The notes: generated from the sequence alone by a model not told the origin. A stretch of 64,000 nt of DNA from Candidatus Phytoplasma oryzae (GCF_003263355.1 NZ_JHUK01000003.1:46478-110477), one strand, 5' to 3'; shown: positions 49,441 to 58,521, counted from the stretch's first letter. Numbers and translations: made by a program.

Positions 49441-50778
49441 TCAATTTAAAGACAAAATTTTTTCTATATTATTCAATACTTTTGGTTTTCCCAATAAATC
49501 TAAATAATCTAATAAATTAGGTCCTTCTGATTTTAAAGTACAAGATATTCTAATAGTTAAAAATAACTCTTTTCCGATTAATTTAGTTTTTTGACTAAAA
49601 GATTTTATTAATAAATTTAATTTATCTATACTAAAGTCATCTACATTAGATAGCATATCATATAAAATCTTGATATTATTAATTCTTTGCTCCTGTTTAA
49701 TAAAAATAATTTCTTCTTTACTTAAATTTTGTTCTGTTAAAAAAAATTTTTTGTATAAAAAAACAATTTCCTTGAGATAACTTATTCTATTTCTAAAAAG
49801 AAAAACTAATTTTTTTAAAAAATTTATTTTTAAAAAAATATTTTCTTTTTGAAAAAAAAAGTTAACTTTATCAATTAATTCTGGAATTGAAATTTTTTTG
49901 ATATATTGGCTATTAATAAAAGATAATTTTTTTTCATCAAATACAGCCGGAGACTTAATTAACCTTTTTAAATCAAATAAATGAACTAATTCGTTAGGTT
50001 TTAAAATTGTATTTGGGCTATCTGGCGAAAATCCTAAAAAAGATAAAAAATTAAACAAAGCTTCAGGTAAATAACCCATATCTATATAACTCTTTATAAA
50101 TTGTATAACATTAGAATCTCTTTTACTTAATTTTTTTTTATTTTGATTTAAAATTAAAGAAATATGACCAAAAGAAGGAATAGTCCAATTAAAAGATTGA
50201 TAAATCATAATCTGTTTAGGAGTATTAGTAATATGTTCTTCGCCTCTTAAAACATGAGAAATGTTCATTAAATGATCATCAATAGCAACGGCATAATTAT
50301 AAGTAGGGAAACCGTTTTCTTTAATCAAAATCCAATCTTCAATTTCTTTACTATTAAATGATAAATAACCTCTAATTAAATCATTAAACTCATACTGTTT
50401 GTTCAAAGGAACACGGAAACGTATAACAAAATGATTTAAGTTATTTTTACAATATTCTTTATAAGCTATTTTTTTATCTATCAATAATTGGGCATATTTC
50501 TTATAAATATGTAATCTTTCAGATTGTCTATAAGGACCAAATTTTCCGCCACAATCAGGACCTTCTGACCATTTAATTCCTAACCATCGAAGTTGTTCTA
50601 ATTGTTCTTTTTCGCTATTTTCGATATTTCTATTTAAATCTGTATCTTCTATTCTAATAATAAAACTGCCATTATAATGACAAGCAAATAAATAATTAAA
50701 TAAAGCTGTTCTAGCATTTCCAACATGTAAAAAACCAGTAGGACTAGGAGCATAACGTACTCTTATCATATTAATCAT
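49441..50778 (-). CDS. gltX: Glutamyl-tRNA synthetase
   Basis: Class I synthetase. VRYAPSPTGFLHVGNARTAL from residue 7 with the HIGH-like HVGN; KLSKRD near 217 is the KMSKS motif. 445 aa. Mollicutes of this kind typically make Gln-tRNA by amidation, so it may charge both tRNA-Glu and tRNA-Gln. The AAGGAG 13 nt before ATG 50778 supports that start; a second ATG three codons later is possible. The tRNA-Glu gene lies 2.7 kb away. Confidence 0.96.
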   Translation of the reverse strand: MINMIRVRYAPSPTGFLHVGNARTALFNYLFACHYNGSFIIRIEDTDLNRNIENSEKEQLEQLRWLGIKWSEGPDCGGKFGPYRQSERLHIYKKYAQLLIDKKIAYKEYCKNNLNHFVIRFRVPLNKQYEFNDLIRGYLSFNSKEIEDWILIKENGFPTYNYAVAIDDHLMNISHVLRGEEHITNTPKQIMIYQSFNWTIPSFGHISLILNQNKKKLSKRDSNVIQFIKSYIDMGYLPEALFNFLSFLGFSPDSPNTILKPNELVHLFDLKRLIKSPAVFDEKKLSFINSQYIKKISIPELIDKVNFFFQKENIFLKINFLKKLVFLFRNRISYLKEIVFLYKKFFLTEQNLSKEEIIFIKQEQRINNIKILYDMLSNVDDFSIDKLNLLIKSFSQKTKLIGKELFLTIRISCTLKSEGPNLLDYLDLLGKPKVLNNIEKILSLN

Positions 50779-50903
50779 TAAATAAAAAAATACTCCTTTA
50801 AAAAAATTAAAATTTTTTCTATTATTGAATTGAATTTTTTTAAATTAATATTATAATGAAATAAAAATTAACATAAAAAAATTTTTAAAATATAAAATAA
50901 AAA

Positions 50904-51296
50904 TTAACGTTTAGAAAATTGAGGAGCACAACGAGCTTTCTTTAAACCATATTTTTTACGTTCTACACAACGAGAATCTCTTGTTAATAAACCAGCTTTT
51001 TTTAAAATAGTTCTTAATTGTGGTTCAATTTTAATTAATGATCTAGAAATGCCTAAACGAATAGCGCCTGCTTGAGATGTTATTCCGCCTCCAAAAACAT
51101 TAACTGTAATATCATATTTTTCAGAACTTTGAGTTAACTTTAAAGGTTTAATAGTTTCAAGTCTCGTTTCATAAGAAAGAATATATTTTTCTAAATCTCT
51201 TTTATTAACTTTTATATTACCTGAACCTAAAGTTAAAATAACCCTAGCTATAGAAGTTTTTCTTCTACCTGTTCCGAAATATTGAATTTTGCTCAT
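50904..51296 (-). CDS. rpsI: 30S ribosomal protein S9
   Basis: Small-subunit protein whose C-terminal tail touches P-site t[19 protein letters not shown] at 6-21, [19 protein letters not shown] near 74-92, [29 protein letters not shown] ending with the invariant terminal S-K-R. 130 aa. 3 nt after rplM. Confidence 0.98.
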   Translation of the reverse strand: MSKIQYFGTGRRKTSIARVILTLGSGNIKVNKRDLEKYILSYETRLETIKPLKLTQSSEKYDITVNVFGGGITSQAGAIRLGISRSLIKIEPQLRTILKKAGLLTRDSRCVERKKYGLKKARCAPQFSKR

Positions 51297-51299
51297 TTT

Positions 51300-51773
51300 T
51301 TATACCTCTAAAGCTATCATTTTTTGTGATTTTTGATTATAAATTTCATCAGAATAAACAAATAATTTTTTACGTATTTGTCTACCTAATTTAGTATGTG
51401 GTAACATACCAAAAATAGATCTTTCAACCATTTTTGTTGGAAATTTTTTCTTTAAATCTAAAGCTTTAATTTGGCTTAATCCTCCAGGATATCCTGAATG
51501 TCTATAATAAATTTTTTGTTGCCATTTTTGGCCTGTTAGTTTAATCTTGGAAGCGTTTATAACAACAACATAATCACCGTTATCTATATTAGGAGTATAA
51601 GAAGTTTTAAATTTTCCTTTTAAAACAGAAGAAATCTTAGTAGAAATTCTTCCTAATGTTTTATCTTTAACATCAACTATATACCATTTTCTATTAACTG
51701 CCTGTTTATTTATAGATAAAGTATTATTGTTTATTTCTATATTTCTATTTTTATTAATTTTTTTTTCACTCAT
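51300..51773 (-). CDS. rplM: 50S ribosomal protein L13
   Basis: Early assembly protein. WYIVDVKDKTLGRISTKISSVLKGK from residue 30, YRHSGYPGGL near 102-111 and GMLPHTKLGRQIRKKLFVY near 126-144. 157 aa with about a dozen extra residues at the N-terminus compared with the usual 142-148. Cotranscribed with rpsI from a promoter about 410 nt upstream. Confidence 0.97.
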   Translation of the reverse strand: MSEKKINKNRNIEINNNTLSINKQAVNRKWYIVDVKDKTLGRISTKISSVLKGKFKTSYTPNIDNGDYVVVINASKIKLTGQKWQQKIYYRHSGYPGGLSQIKALDLKKKFPTKMVERSIFGMLPHTKLGRQIRKKLFVYSDEIYNQKSQKMIALEV

Positions 51774-52267
51774 TTATAAAAAATTTCCTTTTTTAAATTT
51801 TACTAAAACTTATTTTATTAAACAAAAAAACAGCAAATTAAAAATAAAACAAATTAAAATATTTTTTTATTAATTTAAAATTAAGTTAATAAATATGTAC
51901 ATTCAAATAATAGTTAAAAAAAACATAAAAAATAATTTATCTTAAATATTTATTTATAATAAAAAATTATTATACTTTTAGTTACAATACAAATTATCCT
52001 ATTTTTATCCTTAAACTAAATAGAGAATATTATAGAATATAAACATATTTTAAAATATAAACTATAAATAAAGATAAGATTAAAAATAAATAACTCATTA
52101 TTATAAATAAAGATCAAAAAATATTAAAACATTAAAATCTAAAAATATAGAAAATTTAACTTTATATTTGACAACTTAAAAGTAATATAAATTATACTAA
52201 AATATAGTTAAAATATCAATTAATTTAAAAAAATAAAAAATAAAAAATATAAAATAAATAATAAATA
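51774..52267 (-). other. AT-rich region between tRNA-Gly and rplM
   Basis: About 490 bases with no ORF or RNA gene recognised. It holds a good minus-strand promoter (52191-52219), which gives rplM-rpsI a long untranslated leader. Confidence 0.55.
52191..52219 (-). promoter_or_regulatory. Promoter of rplM-rpsI
   Basis: On the minus strand TTGATA and TATAAT are 17 nt apart. It lies about 410 nt upstream of rplM and about 50 nt past the tRNA-Gly 3' end. Confidence 0.65.
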
Positions 52268-52342
52268 TGGAGCGAATGATGGGAATCGAACCCACATCTC
52301 TAGCTTGGAAGGCTAAGGTATTAACCATTATACGACACTCGC
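52268..52342 (-). tRNA. tRNA-Gly (UCC)
   Basis: Full cloverleaf on the minus strand. The acceptor stem GCGAGTG pairs with CATTCGC, the T-arm contains GGTTCGATTCC, and the anticodon loop is CTTCCAA with anticodon TCC. The CCA end is encoded (52268-52270). Reads GGA and, by wobble, other glycine codons. Confidence 0.95.
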
Positions 52343-52351
52343 TTTTATAAA

Positions 52352-52396
52352 TGGTCGGGAAGACAGGATTTGAACCTGCGACCTCCTGGTCCCAAA
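52352..52396 (-). pseudogene. 3' half of tRNA-Pro (UGG), starting at the anticodon loop
   Basis: The minus strand reads anticodon loop TTTGGGA, then CCAGG, variable loop, a complete T-arm (GCAGGTTCAAATCCTGT), CTTCCCG, the discriminator and an encoded CCA. The matching 5' half (acceptor strand CGGGAAG, D-arm and CCTGG) is absent; position 31 is replaced by the end of the group II intron. No intact tRNA-Pro is seen in the window. Confidence 0.88.
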
Positions 52397-53280
52397 ATCG
52401 GGATAGAATTATGACGTTTAACCGTACAAGACGGATTTATTATCATAAGCCTCCCACACCACCGGACAAGCAAGTTTCCAAGCATCCGGCGGTTGCATAA
52501 ACTAAAATTAATTAAACATAAAAAATGATTTGATTAACTGTCACAGAAAGTTTTTTATTATACCTTCTAGTAAAATGACTGTTAAACTAAAAAACCTTCT
52601 TTTTTGCTTTCATAATTCTTTTCTCATCATTGAAAAGATCAGATATTCGTATTTACTAGATAATAAAAAAATATCTTTTCACCTTTTCTATGTGGAAAAA
52701 ACGTTTATACTTCCTCTTTCGCCTTGTAAAGGGTTTTTCCCTTTTCCTTGGAAGGTCAGTCCACTAGCATATTCCAACGTTAGCTTTCAATTTCCTTCGA
52801 CTACTATGATTCTGCTTTTTCCTTGCCTCTACTTAAGAGGTTTAGGAAGATGAAAGTTACTCTAAATATCTGCCTTTATAACTATTAGGTGAGATAACCA
52901 ATATTTTAATTTATAACTATTGTTCATTTATTATAAATAAGTTAAATTTTTTTAGTTTGGTAGGTTCTAGGTTTTATAAATGATAATTTTATAAACTAGC
53001 GAAAAAAGTTTATAAACGTCCTAGTATAGCAGTAATATAGTTTTGATCTGCTAGTTATTAAATTACTCCGTTTGATTCTCTTAGCCTCATTGTAGAGGTT
53101 ATCCATTAGTTATATTCAATTCGCAAAGCCGCTTAGACTAAATTATTGTCCGTTCTTCACTTTGATGTCCTGCTCTAATTATTTTGTCTTTCGTTAAAAT
53201 AACCGGTCATCTATTGTCATGCATTATCACAACATGTATAATTGGCTAAATTATTAGATATTTAGGCATCTTTTTCGCAC
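52397..53280 (-). mobile_element. Group II intron without an encoded reverse transcriptase
   Basis: Starts with GTGCG (53276-53280) and ends CCCGAT (52397). Domain V is recognisable at 52458-52493: a 9-bp outer helix starting ACCGCCGGA and a GAAA tip, followed by GTGGGAG. Domain VI follows as paired arms 52400-52414 and 52443-52455. A perfect 9-bp hairpin at 52988-53016 exposes TTCGCT (52998-53003), which can pair with GGCGAA at the end of the 5' flank (53281-53286), as EBS1 with IBS1. No RT/maturase ORF exists in 884 nt; domain IV is short. The inner helix of domain V has U-U mismatches, so activity is doubtful. GC content is higher than its surroundings. Confidence 0.82.
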
Positions 53281-53287
53281 TTCGCCC

Positions 53288-53326
53288 TCCGTAGTCAGAT
53301 GCTCTATCCAATTAAGCTATGGGTGC
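53288..53326 (-). pseudogene. 5' half of tRNA-Arg (ACG), ending in the anticodon loop
   Basis: The minus strand starts with acceptor strand GCACCCA, then TA, a D-arm (GCTT...GAGC), the 5' anticodon stem TCTGA and loop CTACGGA with anticodon ACG. The expected 3' side (TCAGA, variable loop, T-arm, TGGGTGC) is missing; instead seven bases (GGGCGAA) lead into the group II intron. CGT codons are used in this window, so an ACG tRNA must exist somewhere. Confidence 0.85.
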
Positions 53327-53348
53327 AAACAATTTTATTTAATAATTA

Positions 53349-53376
53349 TAATTAGTATATTTTTTTATACTAATTA
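53349..53376. repeat. Hairpin between tRNA-Glu and the tRNA-Arg fragment
   Basis: An 11-bp perfect inverted repeat (TAATTAGTATA arms) with a six-base homopolymer loop. It lacks a T run on the minus strand, so a terminator role is uncertain; it may act in processing of the tRNA transcript. Confidence 0.45.
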
Positions 53377-53447
53377 TTAAAATTTAAATTATAAAAAATA
53401 TTTCTTATTATCAAAATCAAAAAAATATATTCTTGCATTAATTATTT

Positions 53448-53523
53448 TGGTGACCCGTACGGGATTCGAACCCGTGAATGCATGCGTGAAAGGCATGTGA
53501 GTTAACCTTTTCTCCAACGGGCC
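53448..53523 (-). tRNA. tRNA-Glu (UUC)
   Basis: Complete cloverleaf on the minus strand. The acceptor GGCCCGT pairs with ACGGGTC, the anticodon stem CATGC/GCATG encloses loop CTTTCAC (anticodon TTC), the T-arm is ACGGGTTCGAATCCCGT, and CCA is encoded (53448-53450). First tRNA of the minus-strand cluster. Confidence 0.96.
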
Positions 53524-54036
53524 ATTATTAATGAAAATTATTAACACACAATAATTAAAAAATATTTTAACTCATTTTAAGAGAATAATTTAAATATTAA
53601 GAAAATGATCTAATAGAATAAATATTAAATTATTAAAATTTCGTTTTATAATATTTATATAATTTTATAACATAATTTATTTTATCATAAAAAGAATAAT
53701 CTGAATAGAAATTCATAATCATTAATTATATTTTTGTGAATATACTTATTTTAATTTAAATATAATTACTTGAAAAATTTTTCAAAATAAAAAAATAATA
53801 TTTATTTTTATTTTAATTAAAATTTATTTCATTATTACAAACTTGTTATAAATAAACTAAAATGATATAATTACATTAGAGTTGAAAATTAAGTAAAAAT
53901 AATTATTAAATAAATAATTAAAATAAATGTAAAATTTAGAAAGATGAATAAAGAAATTAAAAATTTAAAAAAATGAAAATTTTTTGAAAAATATTATTTA
54001 TGTATTTTTGAGAATTAAAAATCGGAGAATATTGAA
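53524..54036. other. AT-rich divergent region between tRNA-Glu and sodA
   Basis: About 510 bases without ORF or RNA gene. It must contain the tRNA promoter on the minus strand (not clearly identified) and carries a good plus-strand promoter for sodA at 53843-53871. Confidence 0.5.
53843..53871 (+). promoter_or_regulatory. Promoter of sodA
   Basis: TTGTTA and TATAAT with exactly 17 nt between, 166 nt upstream of the sodA start. Confidence 0.6.
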
Positions 54037-54657
54037 ATGAAAATATATAATTTACCAAAATTAAAATATAATTTTGAAGATTTAGAACCTTTTATAGATG
54101 AAAAAACTATGAAATTACATTATTTAAAGCATCATAAAAATTATTTAGTTAATTTGAATTTATCTCTTTCTAAATATCCTAATATAAAAGAAGATTTAAA
54201 TTTTTTATTAAAAAATCCTAACCTTATTCCAGATGATATAAGATTATCTGTCCAAAATAACGGAGGAGGTCATATAAATCATTCATTTTTTTGGAAAATA
54301 TTACAAAAACAAAATAATAACGAAAAACAAATATCAGCAAAATTAAAAGATTTTATTAATATTTTTTTTGGTAACTTAGAAAATTTTAAAAATGAATTTT
54401 CTGATAAAGCCGTAAAAATATTCGGAAGTGGTTGGTTATGGCTAATTCTAGATTTTGAAAAAAAATTAAGAATTATTCCTACAGCAAATCAAAATACTAC
54501 ATTAAATATTGGTTATCCATTAATAGGTTTGGATGTATGGGAACATGCTTATTATCTTTCTTACCAAAACCGTCGTTTAGATTACATAGAGGCTTTTTAT
54601 AATATAATTAATTGGAACCAAGTTTCAAAAAATTTAGAAGAAAGTTTATTAAATTGA
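54037..54657 (+). CDS. sodA: Superoxide dismutase, Mn-type
   Basis: Converts superoxide to hydrogen peroxide. The four metal ligands can be placed: His28 (LHYLKHH), His82 (HINHSFFW), Asp166 and His170 (GLDVWEHAYYL). The second-sphere residues are Gly at position 77 and Gln152 in ANQNT, the pattern of manganese rather than iron enzymes. 206 aa. CGGAGA lies 8 nt before ATG 54037. It ends in TGA, followed by a strong terminator, so the gene is probably monocistronic. Likely counters host oxidative defence (inference). Confidence 0.95.
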   Translation: MKIYNLPKLKYNFEDLEPFIDEKTMKLHYLKHHKNYLVNLNLSLSKYPNIKEDLNFLLKNPNLIPDDIRLSVQNNGGGHINHSFFWKILQKQNNNEKQISAKLKDFINIFFGNLENFKNEFSDKAVKIFGSGWLWLILDFEKKLRIIPTANQNTTLNIGYPLIGLDVWEHAYYLSYQNRRLDYIEAFYNIINWNQVSKNLEESLLN

Positions 54658-54691
54658 TTTAAAAAATAAAGTATTTTTATAACATTAACTA

Positions 54692-54731
54692 AAAATAAAG
54701 AAAGTTTAAATATTTAAACTTTCTTTATTTT
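54692..54731 (+). terminator. Terminator after sodA
   Basis: A perfect 19-bp inverted repeat, AAAATAAAGAAAGTTTAAA and its complement, with the complementary arm ending in T-rich sequence. It ends the sodA unit. Confidence 0.85.
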
Positions 54732-54795
54732 ATTATTATCAAAATAATCTATTTTTTTAAGTTGATTAAGAAAAACATTATTAAGAAAGACATTC

Positions 54796-55221
54796 ATGAA
54801 AATGTATATTTACCTAAAAAATATAAGAAAAATAAAAATAAATATTATTGAAAGCTTATATCAATATGATTTTTATCAAAATGAAATAAAAACATTAAAT
54901 GAAAATATTTTACTTAATGTTTCTATACTGAAAAATATTATTAAAAATATCGGAATAATAGATTTTATTATTAAAAAAAATTTATATAACTATGAACTAA
55001 AAAGGTTAAATAAAGTAGATAAAGCAATTATTCGTTTAGCTACTATGGAATTATTAGCAAAAAAAAAATCTTATAAAAAAATCATTAACGAAGCAATAGA
55101 ATTAACGAAAGAATATTCTTCTTTAGAAGACAAAAAACAATGTAAATTTAATAATAAGTTACTTCATTTAATATATGAATATATAAATAAAAAAAATTTA
55201 AAAAAATTAAATTCCGTTTAA
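54796..55221 (+). CDS. nusB: Transcription antitermination protein NusB
   Basis: All-helical protein that pairs with S10 (NusE) on boxA RNA during rRNA transcription. IKINIIESLYQYDFYQ near residues 14-29 and LNKVDKAIIRLATMELLA (about 72-89) are the recognisable blocks; INEAIELTKEYSS follows with the family pattern. 141 aa. The usual C-terminal F-V-N-G-V-L reads CKFNNKLLHLI here. No strong Shine-Dalgarno before ATG 54796. Confidence 0.85.
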   Translation: MKMYIYLKNIRKIKINIIESLYQYDFYQNEIKTLNENILLNVSILKNIIKNIGIIDFIIKKNLYNYELKRLNKVDKAIIRLATMELLAKKKSYKKIINEAIELTKEYSSLEDKKQCKFNNKLLHLIYEYINKKNLKKLNSV

Positions 55222-55468
55222 TCAATTTAAAAAACCAAAAATAAATTTAATTTTACTAAATAATAAGTTTACATATACTCTATTTTTTAAATAAGCTTTT
55301 TGATACAAAACAAGATTAAATACAGTGATAAGTTAAAAAAATAATGAAAAAGTTAATAATATTAATATAACTTTATTAATAAAAAATAATACCGTAGATC
55401 AAAAAATAATTTCTTTTGAAAAAATAAAATGAATCACATCAAAAATTAAATGAAAAGGAATTTAAAAA

Positions 55469-56662
55469 ATGGAAAAATATATACAAAATAAATTAAAACA
55501 TCTTAATTTAATTAAAATAACCCCTATACAACAAAAAGTATTTGAAAAATTCGAAGAAAAATCTAATTTGATATGCGTTGCACCTACAGGAACTGGAAAA
55601 ACATATGCTTATTTACTACCTGTCTTAAGTAAAATTATTTGGGATAAAAACATAATCCAAGCTGTTATAGTTGTTCCTACAAATGAATTAGTCTTTCAAA
55701 CATTAGAAAATTTAAATAAAATAGAAAATAAAAAATCTCAAATAAAAATTTTTTTTGGTGGTATGAATAGAATAAAAACGTATAAAAAATTAGAAAAGAA
55801 ACAACCTTCTATTATTATATCAACTTTAGAGAAATTATTCGAATATGCTTATAATTTAAAAAAAATTAACATTTATAAATCTTCTTTTTTAATTTTAGAT
55901 GAAGCCGATATGTTTTTAGAATCAAATTATTTATCTTTATTAAAGACTTTATTATCTAAATGGAAACCAAAAATTTTATTTTTTTCTGCTTCTATTGATA
56001 AAAAAACAAAACCTTTTATTGATAAACATTTTGGAAAATCAATTTTTATTAATATTAATGAAAAACAAAAATTAAATTTAAATTATTATATTTCAAAAAG
56101 TCCAAAAAATAATCGTATAAAAGATTTAATTCAGTTTCTTAATCAAAAAAATCCATTTTTTGCTTTTATTTTTGTTTCAAACAAAAAAGAACAATTAAAT
56201 ATTTATGAAATTTTAAAAAAAAAATTTAATATTTTAAATTTTTCTTCTAATTTTTCAGTAAAAGAAAGAAAAAGAAAAATGATAGAAATTAAAAAAAATA
56301 AATATCAATACGTAATAACTAGTGATTTAGCTTCAAGAGGTTTAGATATAGAAGATATTTCATGGATCATACATTATGATTTACCAAAAAGAAACTTAAA
56401 ATTTTTTCAACATCGTAACGGAAGAACAGGAAGAATGAATAAACAAGGTAATATATTATTATTTTATGATAATGAAGATGAAAATGCTTTATTAAAAATA
56501 AAACAAAAAAATAATATTAAATTTAATAAAATTATATTATCCAATAAAGAAAAATTTTCAAAAAAAATAAAAACAAAAAATAAAAAAATATTCAATTTTA
56601 AAAAAATAAAAAAAGAGAAAGAAAAATTATTCACTAAAAAGAATAAATTTAAAAAAAAATAA
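55469..56662 (+). CDS. DEAD-box RNA helicase
   Basis: ATP-dependent RNA unwinding. The Q-motif TPIQQ (18-22) precedes motif I APTGTGKT (38-45), Ia VVPTNEL (68-74), motif II DEAD (144-147), motif III as SAS, IV FIFVSN, V TSDLASRGLDI near 289-299, and VI HRNGRTGRM near 317-325. 397 aa, with a lysine-rich C-terminal tail that could bind RNA. The family (CshA/CshB/RhlE) cannot be fixed. AAGGAA precedes ATG 55469. nfo follows after 4 nt, so the two are probably cotranscribed. Confidence 0.92.
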   Translation: MEKYIQNKLKHLNLIKITPIQQKVFEKFEEKSNLICVAPTGTGKTYAYLLPVLSKIIWDKNIIQAVIVVPTNELVFQTLENLNKIENKKSQIKIFFGGMNRIKTYKKLEKKQPSIIISTLEKLFEYAYNLKKINIYKSSFLILDEADMFLESNYLSLLKTLLSKWKPKILFFSASIDKKTKPFIDKHFGKSIFININEKQKLNLNYYISKSPKNNRIKDLIQFLNQKNPFFAFIFVSNKKEQLNIYEILKKKFNILNFSSNFSVKERKRKMIEIKKNKYQYVITSDLASRGLDIEDISWIIHYDLPKRNLKFFQHRNGRTGRMNKQGNILLFYDNEDENALLKIKQKNNIKFNKIILSNKEKFSKKIKTKNKKIFNFKKIKKEKEKLFTKKNKFKKK

Positions 56663-56666
56663 AAAA

Positions 56667-57551
56667 ATGATAAAAATTGGTAGTCATGTATCCTTTCGCA
56701 AACCATTGATGTTTTTAGGTTCTCTAGAAGAAGCATTATCTTACGGATCAAATACTTTTATGATTTATACAGGAGCCCCACAAAATACCAAGAGAATGGA
56801 TATAAATAAAAATAATATTGAAGAAACAATAATTAAAATAAAAAAATATAACATAAACATAAATGATTTAATAGGTCATGCTCCTTATATAGTAAACTTA
56901 GCAAGTCATGTACTTTTGAAAAGAAAATTTTCTATTAGTTTTTTAACTCAAGAAATATACAGATTCTCAAAAATGAAAATTAAGACAATGGTTCTACATC
57001 CTGGTAACGCAACTAATAAAAATAGAAAAGAATCAATAAAATGGATATCAGAAGGTATAAATGAAATTTTCAAAAATACTTATTCATTAGATACCAAAAT
57101 AGCTTTAGAAACAATGTCCGGTAAAGGAAATGAAATTGGATGCTATTTTCAAGAAATTAAAGATATTATTAACTTAATAGAAAACAAACAAAGAATTTCT
57201 GTTTGTTTAGATACTTGTCATGTTTTCAATGCAGGATACGATATAAAAAATAATTTTGAATCGGTTATAAATCAATTTGATTCTATTATTGGTCTAAAAT
57301 ATTTGAACTCCTTTCATATAAATGATTCTAAATATAACTTAGGAAGTAAAAAGGACCGTCATGAAAATATTGGTTTCGGAGAAATAGGTTTTAATGCATT
57401 AATAAAAATAATATTTTATCCTCAATTTTTAAGTTTACCTAAAATACTTGAAACACCATTTATAAATGGTTATCCTCCATATAAAGAAGAAATTAAAATG
57501 ATTAAGAAACAAAAAATAAACAATAATTTAAAAAAATACTTCGATATTTAA
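56667..57551 (+). CDS. nfo: Endonuclease IV (AP endonuclease)
   Basis: Cuts DNA 5' to abasic sites in base excision repair. IKIGSHVSFRKP at the start, YTGAPQNTKR near 32-41, VLHPGNAT (about 109-116), ALETMSGKGNEIG (about 144-156), CLDTCHVFNAGYD (about 180-192) and FHINDSKYNLGSKKDRHENIG near 212-233 carry the trinuclear zinc ligands. 294 aa. Shares its transcript with the helicase upstream. Confidence 0.96.
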   Translation: MIKIGSHVSFRKPLMFLGSLEEALSYGSNTFMIYTGAPQNTKRMDINKNNIEETIIKIKKYNININDLIGHAPYIVNLASHVLLKRKFSISFLTQEIYRFSKMKIKTMVLHPGNATNKNRKESIKWISEGINEIFKNTYSLDTKIALETMSGKGNEIGCYFQEIKDIINLIENKQRISVCLDTCHVFNAGYDIKNNFESVINQFDSIIGLKYLNSFHINDSKYNLGSKKDRHENIGFGEIGFNALIKIIFYPQFLSLPKILETPFINGYPPYKEEIKMIKKQKINNNLKKYFDI

Positions 57552-57596
57552 AATAAATATTTTTAAATTTAAATAAAAAAATAATAAATTAATAAA

Positions 57597-58457
57597 TTAA
57601 AAAAAATATTTAGGACAATACTTATGAGGAGAAATAGGTTCATAATAAGCAATCCATTTTTTATTTTTATCTAATACAATAAAAGGATTATTTGTTATAA
57701 TTTGTCTTTTATCTAAATAAATACCATTTTTAACTAATTTAACTAAATATTCATTTAAAATAATCTTTTGACAATGATTGAAAAAAATATTTATATTTAT
57801 TAAATTTTCCCTAGAAATTAATTCTAGAGTTTGAGATCTTTTTAAAGAATAAGGACCTATAGAAATACGAACTAATTTTTTTAAACATCCGTAAGTATTT
57901 AATTTTTCAGCTATATCTCTCGCTAAACTTCTTATATAAGTGCCTTTAGAAACTCTTACAAAAAATTTAACTTGATCCGGTTTTAAAAAAGAAATCATTT
58001 TTAAATCATAAATATTAACTTTTCGAGAAGGAATACTAATTTGAATTTTTTTTCTAGCTAATTGATACATTTTTTGACCTTTAATTTTGATAGCAGAAAA
58101 AAGAGGAGGAACTTGCCAATATTCTTTTTTACGAAAATCATTAAAAATTTTTTGAATTATTTCTGAATTTAAATAAATATCATTTTTATTTTTTTGATCT
58201 ATTAATCTACCAGTAATATCTAAAGTATCATATTTTTTGTGAAAAAGTATTATTCCTTCATATGTTTTGTCTAAATTCTCAAATAAAAAAGATAATTTAG
58301 TAAAATTATTAACCAAAACAATCAAAAGTCCTTCTGCAAAAGGATCTAAAGTTCCTGTATGACCAGCTTTTGTTAAATTAAATTTCTTTTTAATTTGTTG
58401 CACAACATCATGCGATGATATACCTTTTTTTTTATAGATTAAAAAAAAACCTTCCAT
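57597..58457 (-). CDS. truB: tRNA pseudouridine(55) synthase TruB
   Basis: Makes pseudouridine 55 in the T-loop of tRNAs. GHTGTLDPFAEGLL at 32-45 with the nucleophile Asp38; QVPPLFSAIKIKGQKMYQLARK (about 115-136) and VRVSKGTYIRSLARDI (about 166-181) are the other signature blocks. 286 aa. Convergent with nfo; the 45-nt gap holds no obvious terminator. Confidence 0.95.
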   Translation of the reverse strand: MEGFFLIYKKKGISSHDVVQQIKKKFNLTKAGHTGTLDPFAEGLLIVLVNNFTKLSFLFENLDKTYEGIILFHKKYDTLDITGRLIDQKNKNDIYLNSEIIQKIFNDFRKKEYWQVPPLFSAIKIKGQKMYQLARKKIQISIPSRKVNIYDLKMISFLKPDQVKFFVRVSKGTYIRSLARDIAEKLNTYGCLKKLVRISIGPYSLKRSQTLELISRENLININIFFNHCQKIILNEYLVKLVKNGIYLDKRQIITNNPFIVLDKNKKWIAYYEPISPHKYCPKYFF

Positions 58458-58521
58458 TTAATTAAATTCCTTATTCAGTTTTATTATCATATAATAATAA
58501 ATTTACAAAAAAATAGTTATC

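Noticed and set aside
52166..52190. Plus-strand TTGACA followed by TATACT
   Set aside because: The spacer is 19 nt and nothing is encoded on the plus strand downstream; the overlapping minus-strand promoter explains the region better.
52530..52853. A 107-codon plus-strand open frame
   Set aside because: It lies antisense across domains II-IV of the group II intron, has no Shine-Dalgarno and no family resemblance; the structured RNA explains the unusual composition.
56464..56751. A 95-codon minus-strand frame of hydrophobic residues
   Set aside because: It is opposite the lysine-rich tail of the helicase gene, where AAA repeats read as TTT on the other strand and imitate membrane segments.
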